A stretch of 64,000 nucleotides of DNA from an uncultured Bacteroides sp. (GCA_947646015.1 CANSEY010000019.1:18908-82907); one strand, 5' to 3'. Positions 38,391 to 47,902 are shown, numbered from the stretch's first letter. The notes: generated from the sequence alone by a model not told the origin. Numbers and translations are program-made.

Positions 38391-38846
38391 TTATTGATTT
38401 AAAATCTGTGAGGCATGCTCTTTGGTTTTCACTTCTTTGGGAGTGATAATCCGTTCTATGATTCCTTCTTCATTGATCAGGAAAGTAGTGCGGAAGGTTC
38501 CCATATAGGCACGTCCATACAGCTTTTTCTCTCCCCATACACCAAATTCTTCTACCAACTTTTTGTCCGTATCGGCTATCAGCGTAAAAGGAAGATTATT
38601 CTTATCGATGAATTTTTGGTGCGACTTCTCGCTGTCTACGCTGACACCGATTACTTCGTAACCGGCTTTACGCAGTTCGGAATAGTTGTCGCGCAGACTG
38701 CATGCCTGTGCCGTGCACCCCGATGTACTGTCTTTCGGATAGAAATACAGTACTATCTTTTTTCCTTTATAAGCACTTAGGCGGATCTCTTCACCTTTTT
38801 CATTGATACCTAATACTTCCGGTGCTTTATCTCCTATATTCTTCAT
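38391..38846 (-). CDS. bcp: Thioredoxin-dependent thiol peroxidase (Bcp/PrxQ)
   Basis: 151 residues. The peroxidatic and resolving cysteines are five apart in STSGCTAQACSLRD (about residues 43-48), as in atypical two-cysteine Bcp. GVSVDSEKSHQKF and the Arg in FRTTFLI are also typical. It reduces peroxides with thioredoxin. It sits between the carboxynorspermidine dehydrogenase gene (14 bases upstream) and recA. Confidence 0.95.
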   Translation of the reverse strand: MKNIGDKAPEVLGINEKGEEIRLSAYKGKKIVLYFYPKDSTSGCTAQACSLRDNYSELRKAGYEVIGVSVDSEKSHQKFIDKNNLPFTLIADTDKKLVEEFGVWGEKKLYGRAYMGTFRTTFLINEEGIIERIITPKEVKTKEHASQILNQ

Positions 38847-38860
38847 TCTGACTCGTTCTA

Positions 38861-40054
38861 TTATAGTTCCAGATCTTTATCAAACACTTCATGCCAAGGC
38901 AGTCCCTGCTTATTGAGCTGTTCCATGAACGGATCCGGATTAAATTCTTCTACATTGTTTACACCCGGACGTTGCCATTCGCCTTTGAAGAACATCATGG
39001 CACCGATCATAGCCGGAACACCGGTGGTGTAGCTGACTCCCTGCATACCTGTTTCCTTGTAAGCTTCCTGATGGCTGCAGTTGTTGTAGACATAGTAAGT
39101 ACGTTCTTTTCCGTCTTTGATGCCACGGATACGGCAACCGATAGAGGTTTCACCTTCATAGTTCTCACCTAAATCCTGTGGGTTAGGCAATACTGCTTTC
39201 AAGAATTGTAATGGTACGATTTTAGTTCCGTTATAATCAACTTCATCGATACGGGCCATGCCGATATTCTGAATCACGCGTAAGTGAGTCAGATATTCTT
39301 GTCCGAAAGTCATCCAGAAACGGGCACGCTTGATAGTCGGGAAATGCTTGACCAACGATTCCAGTTCTTCATGATAAAGAAGATAGGAATCACGTGGACC
39401 AATATTAGGATAAGTCAGATCTTTGTGGATTTCCAGCGGACCGGTTGTCACCCATTGACCATTCTCGTAATAACGTCCGTTCTGAGTAATTTCGCGGATA
39501 TTGATTTCCGGATTAAAATTGGTGGCAAATGCTTTATGATGATTTCCTGCATTACAGTCTACGATATCCAGATATTGGATTTCGTCGAAATAATGTTTGG
39601 CTGCATAGGCTGTGTAGATTCCACTGACTCCCGGATCGAAACCGCAACCAAGAATGGCAGTCAGACCTGCTTCCTTGAAACGGTCGTGGTAAGCCCATTG
39701 CCAGCTGTATTCAAAATGAGCTTCATCTTTCGGCTCATAGTTGGCTGTATCCAGGTAGTTGACACCCGCCTTCAGACAGGCTTCCATAATGGTAAGATCC
39801 TGATAAGGAAGAGCAACGTTGATTACCATTTCCGGCTTAAAGTCATTGAATAAAGCTACCAGTTCATCTACATTATCCGCATCCACTTTGGCGGTTTTTA
39901 TATTGGGATTGCCTATAGCTTTGACGATATTATCGCATTTCTCCTTTGTACGGCTGGCAATCATGATGTCTGTGAATACATCGGCATTTTGTGCCACTTT
40001 GTGTGCTACGACAGTACCAACACCGCCTGCACCGATAATAAGAACTCTACCCAT
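38861..40054 (-). CDS. Carboxynorspermidine dehydrogenase (saccharopine dehydrogenase-like)
   Basis: 397 residues. N-terminal NAD(P)-binding fold with VLIIGAGGVGTVVAHKVA; next ASRTKEKCDNIVKAI and NVALPYQDLTIMEACLKAGVNY (read in part); the C-terminal half has GCGFDPGVSGIYTAYA and VSYTTGVPAMIGAMMFF. This is the LYS9/carboxynorspermidine synthase group. In Bacteroides it makes carboxyspermidine from putrescine and aspartate semialdehyde, which is then decarboxylated to spermidine. The decarboxylase is not in this window. The operon with bcp and recA is conserved in Bacteroides as far as I know. Confidence 0.9.
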   Translation of the reverse strand: MGRVLIIGAGGVGTVVAHKVAQNADVFTDIMIASRTKEKCDNIVKAIGNPNIKTAKVDADNVDELVALFNDFKPEMVINVALPYQDLTIMEACLKAGVNYLDTANYEPKDEAHFEYSWQWAYHDRFKEAGLTAILGCGFDPGVSGIYTAYAAKHYFDEIQYLDIVDCNAGNHHKAFATNFNPEINIREITQNGRYYENGQWVTTGPLEIHKDLTYPNIGPRDSYLLYHEELESLVKHFPTIKRARFWMTFGQEYLTHLRVIQNIGMARIDEVDYNGTKIVPLQFLKAVLPNPQDLGENYEGETSIGCRIRGIKDGKERTYYVYNNCSHQEAYKETGMQGVSYTTGVPAMIGAMMFFKGEWQRPGVNNVEEFNPDPFMEQLNKQGLPWHEVFDKDLEL

Positions 40055-40159
40055 TTCTTTTAATTAATAAATTATAAATCAAAAATTAAGATTTTAGAAT
40101 TGTTAGCTTGGCAAATATACGTGATTATTTTCAGATAATCACCGCGTCGCTACTCCTTT

Positions 40160-41443
40160 TTATTTGAAACGTTGCAAGATGCCACTCTCAAATTCCAGCG
40201 TTTTTCCGTTGTAGAACCAAGTTTCGAAACGACTGTCTTTTTTTAATTGTATTTCTACAGGATCACCTATTGACAGACGACATTCGTCGGTGTTCATACC
40301 TTCTTCCAAATCACCCTGTGCGATGATTGCCCAACGTTTATCTGTGATAGCCGGATACTTCTGATGGATGTCTCCAAATCCGAAAAGGTCTTCAATATAA
40401 TTCTCGTTTTTGACGATAACGTCATATTTCAGGTCAACCTCTGTTTCATAAAGTGATCCATGCCGATCCTCCAGTGAGAGGATAACCAGACTTCCCGGAC
40501 CGGAGATTTTTACTTCTTTTATTTTCAAAACAGTGTAGCGAGGCAAATGTATGCGGTTTTCCATTTGCTTGTTTTCAAGGTTGAAGACTCTTTTTACAGC
40601 CAATGTCCGTTTCGGATAGACGGTCAGATCAATATATTTGTCTTTCAAGGTTTCCAGATTTCCGGACTTTTTGCTACTGAAACTGATGGCGTTGGAAAAA
40701 TATCTCATTTTCTTTTCAGCTTGGAAATCGCTCACGTCCATACCGGAATTAGTGCGGGAAAGAGCTACTTCCAGATAATAGGAATGTCCCTGCGAATCCT
40801 GAAATATGATTTTCACGGGATATGCCTGACTGCCAACTCCTATGGCGGTAATGGTTGCTTCGGTGTTGACCGGAATAGACACTTCCCTATATCCGGAGTA
40901 ACTGTTGGCATCGTCCACCTGTGCCATATCGGACTGAACATATACCTTTCTGCCTGTCAGTAAATCTTTTGCCGTGTCTACATCTTTCAGATTAACTAAT
41001 CCGTTGATATAGGCACGGGGATTCTTTTCGCAAATTTCATCCGGACGTGTATTTTTAATCTCATAATAATATTTTTCTCCGTCACATTCGAAGATGAGTC
41101 GAGTGGAATAGCTCATGTCATTTGATAGTTTTTGAGATTTTTCTTCATATCCGGCGAAAGTAAGAATCTTGTGTTTCAAAACGCTGTTATCTGCCCCTTT
41201 TTCTGTCTCATACACCGAAAGGGTGGGGAGGAACATGTCACGTCCGGATGGAATAAACATGAATTTCATTCCGGGTGTCCATTTACATAAAAGTTGCAGT
41301 GGGAAGTTCTCTTTTATGAACTGTTCTTCTTCACTTAGAGGATCCTCCTGATTGGGAATAGTAGTGACAAGATAATCATTTTGCGCTGTGATATGAGAGG
41401 TACCACAACCAAGCAGGATTAGAAATAGGACGATTGTTCTCAT
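40160..41443 (-). CDS. Exported protein of unknown function
   Basis: 427 residues. Signal sequence about 1-20 (LFLILLGCGTSHITAQ); LLGC could be a lipobox, though the cleavage after TAQ is also possible. The body consists of beta-rich segments with repeated lysine/aspartate-rich stretches (KILTFAGYEEKSQKL, GRKVYVQSDMAQVDD, KYIDLTVYPKRTLAV), suggesting two or three similar beta domains, the second with bipartite GxxVxV patterns. No enzyme motif is seen. It is a single gene, divergent from the META gene. Confidence 0.6.
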   Translation of the reverse strand: MRTIVLFLILLGCGTSHITAQNDYLVTTIPNQEDPLSEEEQFIKENFPLQLLCKWTPGMKFMFIPSGRDMFLPTLSVYETEKGADNSVLKHKILTFAGYEEKSQKLSNDMSYSTRLIFECDGEKYYYEIKNTRPDEICEKNPRAYINGLVNLKDVDTAKDLLTGRKVYVQSDMAQVDDANSYSGYREVSIPVNTEATITAIGVGSQAYPVKIIFQDSQGHSYYLEVALSRTNSGMDVSDFQAEKKMRYFSNAISFSSKKSGNLETLKDKYIDLTVYPKRTLAVKRVFNLENKQMENRIHLPRYTVLKIKEVKISGPGSLVILSLEDRHGSLYETEVDLKYDVIVKNENYIEDLFGFGDIHQKYPAITDKRWAIIAQGDLEEGMNTDECRLSIGDPVEIQLKKDSRFETWFYNGKTLEFESGILQRFK

Positions 41444-41549
41444 ATTTATTTACTTTAGATGAACTATGTAATCTTATTGTTTGTTTTATAGATAATGGCA
41501 AATGTATGTATTTTATATCGCATTAGATGGTATTTCCCAATCTTTTTGA

Positions 41550-41557
41550 TATCTTTG
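41550..41557 (+). promoter_or_regulatory. -7 box of the META-domain gene
   Basis: TATCTTTG, matching TAnnTTTG, 32 bases before the ATG at 41589. Confidence 0.55.
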
Positions 41558-41588
41558 CCCCCGATTTTAACTTAAACGTTATAACAAA

Positions 41589-42377
41589 ATGAAGAAAGTA
41601 TTCGTTTCAATTTGCATTGCCAGCACAGTACTTGCAATGTTTTCATGCCGTTCGGTTGAGAAGGCAGTCCCATTGGCTTCAATCAATGGTGAGTGGAATA
41701 TTATAGAAGTTAACGGCTCGAAAGTAACTCCGGGCGAAAGCAGAACCCTTCCCTTTATTACTTTTGATACAGCGACCGGAAGAGTATCCGGTAACAGTGG
41801 ATGCAACCGTATGATGGGTAGCTTTGACGTGAATGCCAAGCCGGGCAGCATGGAGCTTAAGGGAATGGCTAGCACCAGAATGATGTGTCCGGACATGACT
41901 ACCGAGAGAAATGTGTTAGGTGCGCTTGCACAGGTGAAAGGGTATAAGAAAGCCGGTAAGGATAAAATGTTTCTTTGCAATGAGTCCAATCGTCCGGTTG
42001 TAGTTCTTGAAAAAAAGGAGGCTGACGTGAAACTATCAGTATTGAACGGAGAATGGAAAATAAAGGAAGTGAATGGTGAAGCAATTCCTTCGGGAATGGA
42101 AAAGCAACCTTTCATTGCTTTTGATGTGAAAAAGAAAACACTTCATGGCAATGCCGGATGTAACTTGATTAATGGTGGTTTTGAAACTAGCACTACTAAT
42201 GCTAAATCAATCTCTTTCCCTGGGGTGGCTAGCACAATGATGGCTTGCCCTGATATGGAAGTGGAAGGTAAGATTCTGAAAGCAATGAATGAAGTGAAGT
42301 CGTTCGATAAACTTTCCGGTGGCGGAATCGGTTTGTATGACGCAAATAATGCATTGGTGATTGTACTTGAAAAGTAA
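41589..42377 (+). CDS. Lipoprotein with two META domains (HslJ-like)
   Basis: 262 residues. Lipobox VLAMFSC with Cys20. Two META domains follow: about 30-140 (LNGEWNIIEVNG-like start, NSGCNRMMGSFDV, ASTRMMCPDM) and about 150-262 (LNGEWKIKEVNGEAI, NAGCNLINGGFE, ASTMMACPDM). They are clear tandem copies. META domains occur in HslJ, which raises novobiocin resistance in E. coli, and in secreted proteins; the role here is not known. A terminator closes the gene. Confidence 0.88.
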   Translation: MKKVFVSICIASTVLAMFSCRSVEKAVPLASINGEWNIIEVNGSKVTPGESRTLPFITFDTATGRVSGNSGCNRMMGSFDVNAKPGSMELKGMASTRMMCPDMTTERNVLGALAQVKGYKKAGKDKMFLCNESNRPVVVLEKKEADVKLSVLNGEWKIKEVNGEAIPSGMEKQPFIAFDVKKKTLHGNAGCNLINGGFETSTTNAKSISFPGVASTMMACPDMEVEGKILKAMNEVKSFDKLSGGGIGLYDANNALVIVLEK

Positions 42378-42401
42378 GATATACGTATTATATTAAATAG
42401 G

Positions 42402-42440
42402 TATGCCTGTGTCGCACATAACGATACAGGCATATTTTTT
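42402..42440 (+). terminator. Terminator after the META-domain gene
   Basis: TATGCCTGT (42402-42410) pairs with ACAGGCATA (42426-42434), then T6. Confidence 0.85.
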
Positions 42441-42508
42441 ATTCCTTTATGATCTATTCTTTAGCTTTATTGAACCAGAGCCGTTTCCATTTGTTTAATG
42501 AGTCGATA

Positions 42509-42580
42509 GCTGTCTGGCTTCTATGTGACTTGACAGCAGTCATTTCGATTTAAAACTGTCGTTTTGGCAGAAAATATGTC
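42509..42580 (+). promoter_or_regulatory. CTGTC/GACAG half-sites upstream of dnaK
   Basis: CTGTC at 42510-42514 faces GACAG at 42532-42536 (GCTGTC....GACAGC). A second pair, CTGTCGTTTTGGCAG (42556-42570), is an imperfect palindrome. A GTCA follows at about 42578. These lie 35-95 bases upstream of the -24/-12 promoter, where enhancer-binding proteins of sigma-54 usually bind. Confidence 0.4.
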
Positions 42581-42602
42581 ACGTATTCGTCCGATTTCTT
42601 TT

Positions 42603-42618
42603 TGGCACATGGTTTGTT
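42603..42618 (+). promoter_or_regulatory. Sigma-54-like (-24/-12) promoter of dnaK
   Basis: TGGCACATGGTTTGT matches TGGCACRNNNNTTGCW except for the last C (here T). GG and the -12 G are 12 bases apart, the required spacing. It lies about 97 bases before the ATG. No TAnnTTTG box is seen in the leader. Confidence 0.55.
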
Positions 42619-42713
42619 TTTTAATCAGCGTCCGTTTGAAAGCCCTTACAAAGAGAAAGAAAACAACCGGACAAAAAGAAATTGAATAATAATAAATAAA
42701 AAGAATAACGATC

Positions 42714-44630
42714 ATGGGAAAAATTATTGGTATTGACTTAGGAACAACAAACTCTTGTGTTGCCGTATTTGAGGGCAACGAACCTGTAGTAATTGCAAAC
42801 AGTGAAGGTAAGCGTACAACTCCTTCTGTGGTTGCATTTGTAGATGGCGGCGAGCGTAAAGTAGGTGATCCTGCTAAACGTCAGGCTATTACTAACCCGA
42901 CACGTACGATCTTCTCTATCAAACGTTTTATGGGTGAAAACTGGGACCAGGTACAGAAAGAGGTTACACGTGTTCCTTATAAAGTAGTGAAAGGTGACAA
43001 CAACACTCCGCGTGTAGATATTGACGGTCGTCTGTACACTCCGCAAGAAATCTCTGCAATGATTCTTCAGAAGATGAAGAAGACTGCTGAAGATTATCTG
43101 GGACAAGAAGTTACAGAAGCTGTTATCACCGTTCCTGCATATTTCTCCGACTCTCAACGTCAGGCTACTAAAGAAGCCGGACAGATTGCAGGTCTGGAAG
43201 TAAAACGTATTGTTAACGAACCGACAGCTGCAGCTCTTGCATACGGTCTGGACAAGGCTCACAAAGATATGAAGATTGCTGTATTCGACCTTGGTGGTGG
43301 TACTTTTGATATCTCTATCCTCGAATTTGGTGGTGGTGTATTCGAAGTCCTTTCTACTAACGGTGATACTCACTTGGGTGGTGATGACTTCGACCAGGTA
43401 ATCATCAACTGGCTGGTACAGGAATTCAAAAACGACGAAGGTGCTGATTTGACTCAGGATCCAATGGCTTTGCAGCGTCTGAAAGAAGCTGCTGAAAAGG
43501 CTAAGATTGAACTTTCTTCTTCAACAAGCACAGAAATCAACTTGCCGTACATTATGCCGGTAAACGGTGTGCCCAAGCACTTGGTGAAGACTTTGACTCG
43601 TGCAAAATTCGAATCATTGGCTCACGGATTGATTCAGGCTTGTCTGGAACCATGTAAGAAAGCAATGAGCGATGCTGGTTTGAGCAACTCTGATATTGAT
43701 GAAGTAATCCTTGTAGGTGGTTCTTCCCGTATTCCTGCCGTACAGAAACTGGTAGAAGATTTCTTCGGAAAGACTCCTTCTAAAGGTGTGAACCCGGATG
43801 AAGTAGTAGCTGTTGGTGCTGCTGTACAGGGTGCTGTTTTGACAGACGAAATCAAAGGTGTGGTGTTGTTGGATGTTACTCCGTTGTCAATGGGTATTGA
43901 AACACTGGGTGGTGTGATGACGAAATTGATTGATGCTAATACAACAATTCCGGCTCGTAAGAGTGAGACCTTCTCTACTGCTGCCGACAATCAGAGTGAA
44001 GTAACTATTCATGTATTGCAGGGAGAACGTCCGATGGCTGCTCAGAATAAGTCAATTGGTCAGTTCAACTTGTCAGGTATCGCTCCGGCTCGTCGTGGTG
44101 TTCCTCAGATTGAGGTTACATTCGATATCGATGCTAACGGTATCTTGAAAGTATCTGCTAAGGATAAGGCTACAGGTAAAGAACAGGCAATCCGTATCGA
44201 AGCTTCCAGCGGTTTGAGCAAGGAAGAAATCGAAAAGATGAAGGCTGAAGCTGAAGCTAATGCAGAAGCAGACAAGAAAGAACGTGAAAAGATTGATAAG
44301 CTGAACCAGGCCGACAGCGTAATTTTCCAGACAGAAAATCAGTTGAAGGAATTGGGTGATAAGTTGCCTGCTGATAAGAAAGCTCCAATTGAAGCTGCTT
44401 TGCAGAAACTGAAAGATGCTCATAAGTCTCAGGATTTAGCTGCTATTGATACGGCTATGGCAGAAATCAATACTGTTTTCCAGGCTGCAAGTGCTGAAAT
44501 GTACGCTCAAGGCGGAGCTCAGGGTGGTGCACAGGCTGGTCCTGATATGAATGCAGGTCAGAATGCTGGTCAGGATAGTAGCAAGCATGGTGACAATGTT
44601 CAGGATGCAGACTTCGAGGAAGTCAAATGA
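42714..44630 (+). CDS. dnaK: Molecular chaperone DnaK (Hsp70)
   Basis: 638 residues. ATPase domain with [13 protein letters not shown], the signatures [14 protein letters not shown] and [16 protein letters not shown], and the substrate domain with [12 protein letters not shown]. The C-terminal lid ends in a Gly/Gln-rich tail ([12 protein letters not shown]) and DADFEEVK. It folds nascent and damaged proteins with DnaJ and GrpE, which are not neighbours here. A sigma-54-like promoter is upstream and a strong terminator behind; the mobile element starts just after. Confidence 0.99.
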   Translation: MGKIIGIDLGTTNSCVAVFEGNEPVVIANSEGKRTTPSVVAFVDGGERKVGDPAKRQAITNPTRTIFSIKRFMGENWDQVQKEVTRVPYKVVKGDNNTPRVDIDGRLYTPQEISAMILQKMKKTAEDYLGQEVTEAVITVPAYFSDSQRQATKEAGQIAGLEVKRIVNEPTAAALAYGLDKAHKDMKIAVFDLGGGTFDISILEFGGGVFEVLSTNGDTHLGGDDFDQVIINWLVQEFKNDEGADLTQDPMALQRLKEAAEKAKIELSSSTSTEINLPYIMPVNGVPKHLVKTLTRAKFESLAHGLIQACLEPCKKAMSDAGLSNSDIDEVILVGGSSRIPAVQKLVEDFFGKTPSKGVNPDEVVAVGAAVQGAVLTDEIKGVVLLDVTPLSMGIETLGGVMTKLIDANTTIPARKSETFSTAADNQSEVTIHVLQGERPMAAQNKSIGQFNLSGIAPARRGVPQIEVTFDIDANGILKVSAKDKATGKEQAIRIEASSGLSKEEIEKMKAEAEANAEADKKEREKIDKLNQADSVIFQTENQLKELGDKLPADKKAPIEAALQKLKDAHKSQDLAAIDTAMAEINTVFQAASAEMYAQGGAQGGAQAGPDMNAGQNAGQDSSKHGDNVQDADFEEVK

Positions 44631-44663
44631 TTCCGATAAGTAAACAGATAATAAACGATAAGC

Positions 44664-44697
44664 AAAAGCGTGCAGCTCAATGAGTTGCACGCTTTTT
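44664..44697 (+). terminator. Terminator after dnaK
   Basis: AAAAGCGTGCAGCTCA (44664-44679) pairs with TGAGTTGCACGCTTTT (44681-44696), with one G-T pair. The junction with the mobile element lies between here and 44834. Confidence 0.85.
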
Positions 44698-44833
44698 GCG
44701 TTTATGGGGTTCATGGTTGCTATGTGTTTTCTATGGGCTTTTTTATCTCTTATTTGCGACATGTTTGCGACACGTCTTATTTGGCGATAAGGTACAACTT
44801 AGATTGATATAAACCATTTAAAACGAGAAGAAT

Positions 44834-45379
44834 ATGCCAAGAGGAAATTACACCATTCAAAGAAGTTGCGAGGAGTGTGGTAAAATCTTTACTCCTCCGA
44901 CATTAGTGTCGAAGTATTGTTGTCCGGCTTGTTCCAAGAGGGCGTATAAGAAAAGACAAGTCGCAAAAGAGAAAGAAGCGATACGCCAAGCACTGATTAG
45001 GCGAATACCATCCAACAAGGGGTATCTAACCGTAAAGGAAGCCATGCTGATTTACGGAATTAGTAAAGACGTCCTTTATCGTATGATACGGCAAGGCTTG
45101 ATACCGTCATACAATTTTGGCCAGCGTCTGATACGCCTTAGTCGGCAGTATATGGATGAACACTTCAAAACAAAGGCAGGGAGTAGAAAGAGAAAAAAGG
45201 AAGCATTGTCCTTTGAACCCAAAGATTGTTACACCATCGGAGAGATCGCAAAGAAGTTCCATATCAATGACAGCAGTGTGTTTAAGCACATGCGCCGTCA
45301 TTCTATTCCTACACGCCAAATCGGTAACTATGTTTATGTTCCCAAATCTGAAATTGATAAATTATACAAGTCGTTATGA
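44834..45379 (+). CDS. HTH protein with zinc-finger N-terminus, probable excisionase-type factor
   Basis: 181 residues. The N-terminus has RSCEECGKIFTPPTLVSKYCCPACSKRAYKKR (four cysteines in a CxxC...CxxC pattern, given in part), likely one zinc finger. Two helix-turn-helix units of the HTH_17/MerR-like type follow: about 60-105 (YLTVKEAMLIYGISKDVLYRMI) and about 132-180 (CYTIGEIAKKFHINDSSVFKHM). Its last four bases overlap the integrase start. This arrangement is standard for Bacteroides integrative elements, where such proteins help excision. Confidence 0.78.
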   Translation: MPRGNYTIQRSCEECGKIFTPPTLVSKYCCPACSKRAYKKRQVAKEKEAIRQALIRRIPSNKGYLTVKEAMLIYGISKDVLYRMIRQGLIPSYNFGQRLIRLSRQYMDEHFKTKAGSRKRKKEALSFEPKDCYTIGEIAKKFHINDSSVFKHMRRHSIPTRQIGNYVYVPKSEIDKLYKSL

Positions 45380-46638
45380 AGAAAGCATTACCTAATACCA
45401 AAGTGACCGTCAAGCTCAGAAGGTCGAACTACAAAGAAGAGTGGTATCTGATTATAGAGTCGTACCCGGTTTACAAGAGAGGTTCTAAACGGGCAAGCCG
45501 TGTGGTGGAATCCATTAACCGGACTATATCCACGCCTGTTTGGGACAAATCGTCCATTGCACGTATTTTGCCAGATGGAACATTCAACTATAAGCCTAAG
45601 CGTGATTTGAATGGGATTATCCAATGCCGTTCAACGATAGATCAAGAGGCTTGTATCTATGCAGACAATGTGCGTAAGTTGCGGCAACATGAATACGATA
45701 GTGCCATCCTTTACACTGATAAGGAAAACGAAATCGCTGCACAGAATGAGCGGAGCGAACAGGATTTTATCAAGTATTTCAATCGTATTATAAGCACACG
45801 TCATCCCAATAGTTCCGATTCGATAATAGTCAACTGGAGGCGTGTAGGTGAATTATTGAAAATGTATTCGCAAGGGCAGCCAATTCCATTCAAGGCAATT
45901 TCCGTTAAACTGCTTGAAGATATTAAGATGTTCCTTCTCCGTGCCCCAATGGGAGGGAATAAGAAAGGTACTATCTCACAAAACACGGCATCAACCTATT
46001 TTTCCATACTCAAAGCCGGATTGAAACAGGCATTCATTGATGAATATCTGACCGTTGATATTAGTGCGAAAGTAAAGGGAATAACAAACATTGAGAAACC
46101 TCGCGTTGCACTTACCATGAATGAAGTGCAAATGTTGGTTGATACTCCTTGCAAGGATGATGTTTTGAAACGTGCGTTCTTGTTCTCTATTCTCACTGGA
46201 TTGCGGCATAGCGATATTCAAACTTTGAAATGGAAACAAATTCAGCAAACAAGCAAGGGTACATGGCAAGCAGTCGTAATTCAGCAAAAGACAAAAAGGC
46301 CCGATTACAAGCCAGTCACTCAACAAGCACTTCAACTATGCGGCATACGTCCAGACGATGATGAAGCACTTGTTTTTGAAGGATTGACTGATGCCTCTTG
46401 GATTTCTCGCCCGTTGAAAGTCTGGATAGAAGCATCCGGTATCAAGAAGCACATCACCTTCCATTGTGGGCGACATAGCTACGCTTCGCTGTTGCTGGAA
46501 AATGGCGTTGACATATACACCATCAAGTCTTTGATGGGACATACTAACGTCAAAACCACGCAGATTTATACGCACATCGTAAACGAACAAAAAGAGAAAG
46601 CCGCCAATACACTACATATAGAAAATTTGGATTTATAA
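45376..46638 (+). CDS. Tyrosine-type site-specific integrase
   Basis: 420 residues. N-terminal SAM-like core-binding domain about 110-215 (SEQDFIKYFNRIISTRHPNSSDSIIVNW in part) and catalytic domain about 235-410. Active-site residues: Arg in TGLRHSDIQTLKW, HxxR in HITFHCGRHSYASLLLENG (in part), and the Tyr nucleophile in TTQIYTHIVNEQ. It inserts and excises the element. It starts inside the end of the upstream HTH gene. A terminator follows at 46710. Confidence 0.95.
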   Translation: MKKALPNTKVTVKLRRSNYKEEWYLIIESYPVYKRGSKRASRVVESINRTISTPVWDKSSIARILPDGTFNYKPKRDLNGIIQCRSTIDQEACIYADNVRKLRQHEYDSAILYTDKENEIAAQNERSEQDFIKYFNRIISTRHPNSSDSIIVNWRRVGELLKMYSQGQPIPFKAISVKLLEDIKMFLLRAPMGGNKKGTISQNTASTYFSILKAGLKQAFIDEYLTVDISAKVKGITNIEKPRVALTMNEVQMLVDTPCKDDVLKRAFLFSILTGLRHSDIQTLKWKQIQQTSKGTWQAVVIQQKTKRPDYKPVTQQALQLCGIRPDDDEALVFEGLTDASWISRPLKVWIEASGIKKHITFHCGRHSYASLLLENGVDIYTIKSLMGHTNVKTTQIYTHIVNEQKEKAANTLHIENLDL

Positions 46639-46643
46639 GTTGT

Positions 46644-46952
46644 GGTGGGGGCTCCCACCGTTGAGCACCAATGACTTATGTAATTCCAATCATATACTTA
46701 CCACCGTTTACCCCTCATGAAGCATCGGCTTTTTGAGGGGTGTTTTGTAGCATTGAGGCTTTCGGTAAGGAAGGTGTCAGTCCCAATAGTGGTTTATTTC
46801 CCTTTTATTATGCCTTCCAATAAACTCTCGTATTAATGAAACTTAAATCTGTCAGTGGTAAATGAGCGGTTGATTGGTGGCGGTCAAGCACCTATTTAGC
46901 ACCTATAAGCATCCCTATACTTTTGCGGCATAAACTTTAATACGAAGGAAAA
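46644..46952 (+). other. Control interval behind the integrase
   Basis: Contains a 6-base hairpin GGTGGG-GGCT-CCCACC (46644-46659), a terminator (46710-46746), a direct repeat AGCACCTAT (about 46887 and 46899) and a -7 box TACTTTTG (46918-46925) 28 bases before the next gene. No gene is seen. Confidence 0.55.
46710..46746 (+). terminator. Terminator after the integrase gene
   Basis: ACCCCTCA (46710-46717) pairs with TGAGGGGT (46734-46741), followed by GTTTTG. Confidence 0.7.
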
Positions 46953-47306
46953 ATGGCCTATAAAGTAAATTCATTGGAGGAAATGCCGAATGCGTTGTCC
47001 TACCTGATTGAGTCCGTAGAAGCACTGCAATCTAAAGTAAATGCCTTGCAGCATAAACAGGCAAGTAACTCACCCAAGTGGATGGATATAGACGAGCTTT
47101 GCGCTTATCTTCCATCACATCCAGCCAAGCAAACGGTTTATGGATGGGTATCAACCAAACAGATTCCCGTACATAAAATAAATAAGGCGTTGGCTTTCCT
47201 GCAATCAGAGATTGACGATTGGTTGAAGAACAAATCGCATAAGACACAGGATGACTTAATGGAAGAAGCCAGACGATTTGTCGAATCTAAAAAGATTATC
47301 AGATGA
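46953..47306 (+). CDS. Small helix-turn-helix protein (HTH_17-like)
   Basis: 117 residues. A coiled-coil-like N-terminus (about 5-38) is followed by a HTH_17 type unit (KWMDIDELCAYLPSHPAKQTVYGWV, about 46-70) and a recognition part ending in FLQSEIDDWL. Proteins like this act as excisionases or control replication genes in Bacteroides mobile elements. Its end overlaps the next gene by four bases, and a promoter box lies 28 bases upstream. Confidence 0.8.
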   Translation: MAYKVNSLEEMPNALSYLIESVEALQSKVNALQHKQASNSPKWMDIDELCAYLPSHPAKQTVYGWVSTKQIPVHKINKALAFLQSEIDDWLKNKSHKTQDDLMEEARRFVESKKIIR

Positions 47307-47902
47307 TGGAAACGACAGACTATTGCTTTTCGTTCTTTCGCAAGCCCATTCAAAACATCAAACCGATAAGGGCGGTAGGTATTGTGGATGTGTATCGTTA
47401 TATCATCGGACATTATGCGCAACCGCAAACTGAAAACCTGCGGCTGATGCAGTCTTCTCCCGAAGCCAAAAGATATAAAGCCACCCATTTTGACTATTGT
47501 ACTTTTTCGGGATTATTCCGAAAACGGAATGAAAAGGAACTGATTATGCACTCAGGATTGATGTGTTTGGATTTCGATCATGTGGATAACATAGGGGAGT
47601 TAAAGAAACAACTACTCCACCATGAGTATTTTGATACGGAACTGTTATTTGTCAGTCCATCCGGTAATGGATTGAAGTGGATAATACCTGTTGACTTGAA
47701 AGGCTGGGAACATTCCCGGTACTTCAAGGCTGTTGCCAACTGCATCAAAGCAACAGGTTTGCCATTAGTGGATATGTCCGGCAGTGATGTGGCTCGTTCA
47801 TGCTTTTTATCCTACGACCCACAAGCATTTATTAACCATAAATACAAAGATGATGTCGAAGAAAATATTTTCCGCCCAAGATTGGGAGAATGTCCCTTCT
47901 GA
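47303..47902 (+). CDS. BT4734-like (VirE-N-type) primase-associated protein
   Basis: 199 residues. Motifs of the BT4734-like N-terminal domain: FSFFRKPIQNIKPIRAVGI, HFDYCTFSGLFRKR, GLMCLDFDHVDN, LLFVSPSGNGLKWIIPVDL, SGSDVARSCFLSYDP. This looks like an archaeo-eukaryotic-primase-like active site with the DFDH acidic pair. In many Bacteroides elements it is fused with a DUF3987 helicase-like part; here the two are separate but overlap by about 50 bases in another frame, so the pair probably acts together in replicating the element. Confidence 0.8.
   Translation: MMETTDYCFSFFRKPIQNIKPIRAVGIVDVYRYIIGHYAQPQTENLRLMQSSPEAKRYKATHFDYCTFSGLFRKRNEKELIMHSGLMCLDFDHVDNIGELKKQLLHHEYFDTELLFVSPSGNGLKWIIPVDLKGWEHSRYFKAVANCIKATGLPLVDMSGSDVARSCFLSYDPQAFINHKYKDDVEENIFRPRLGECPF

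Noticed and set aside
46887-46910. AGCACCTAT direct repeat as replication iterons
   Set aside because: Only two copies with a 12-base step; an origin would be expected to show more copies.
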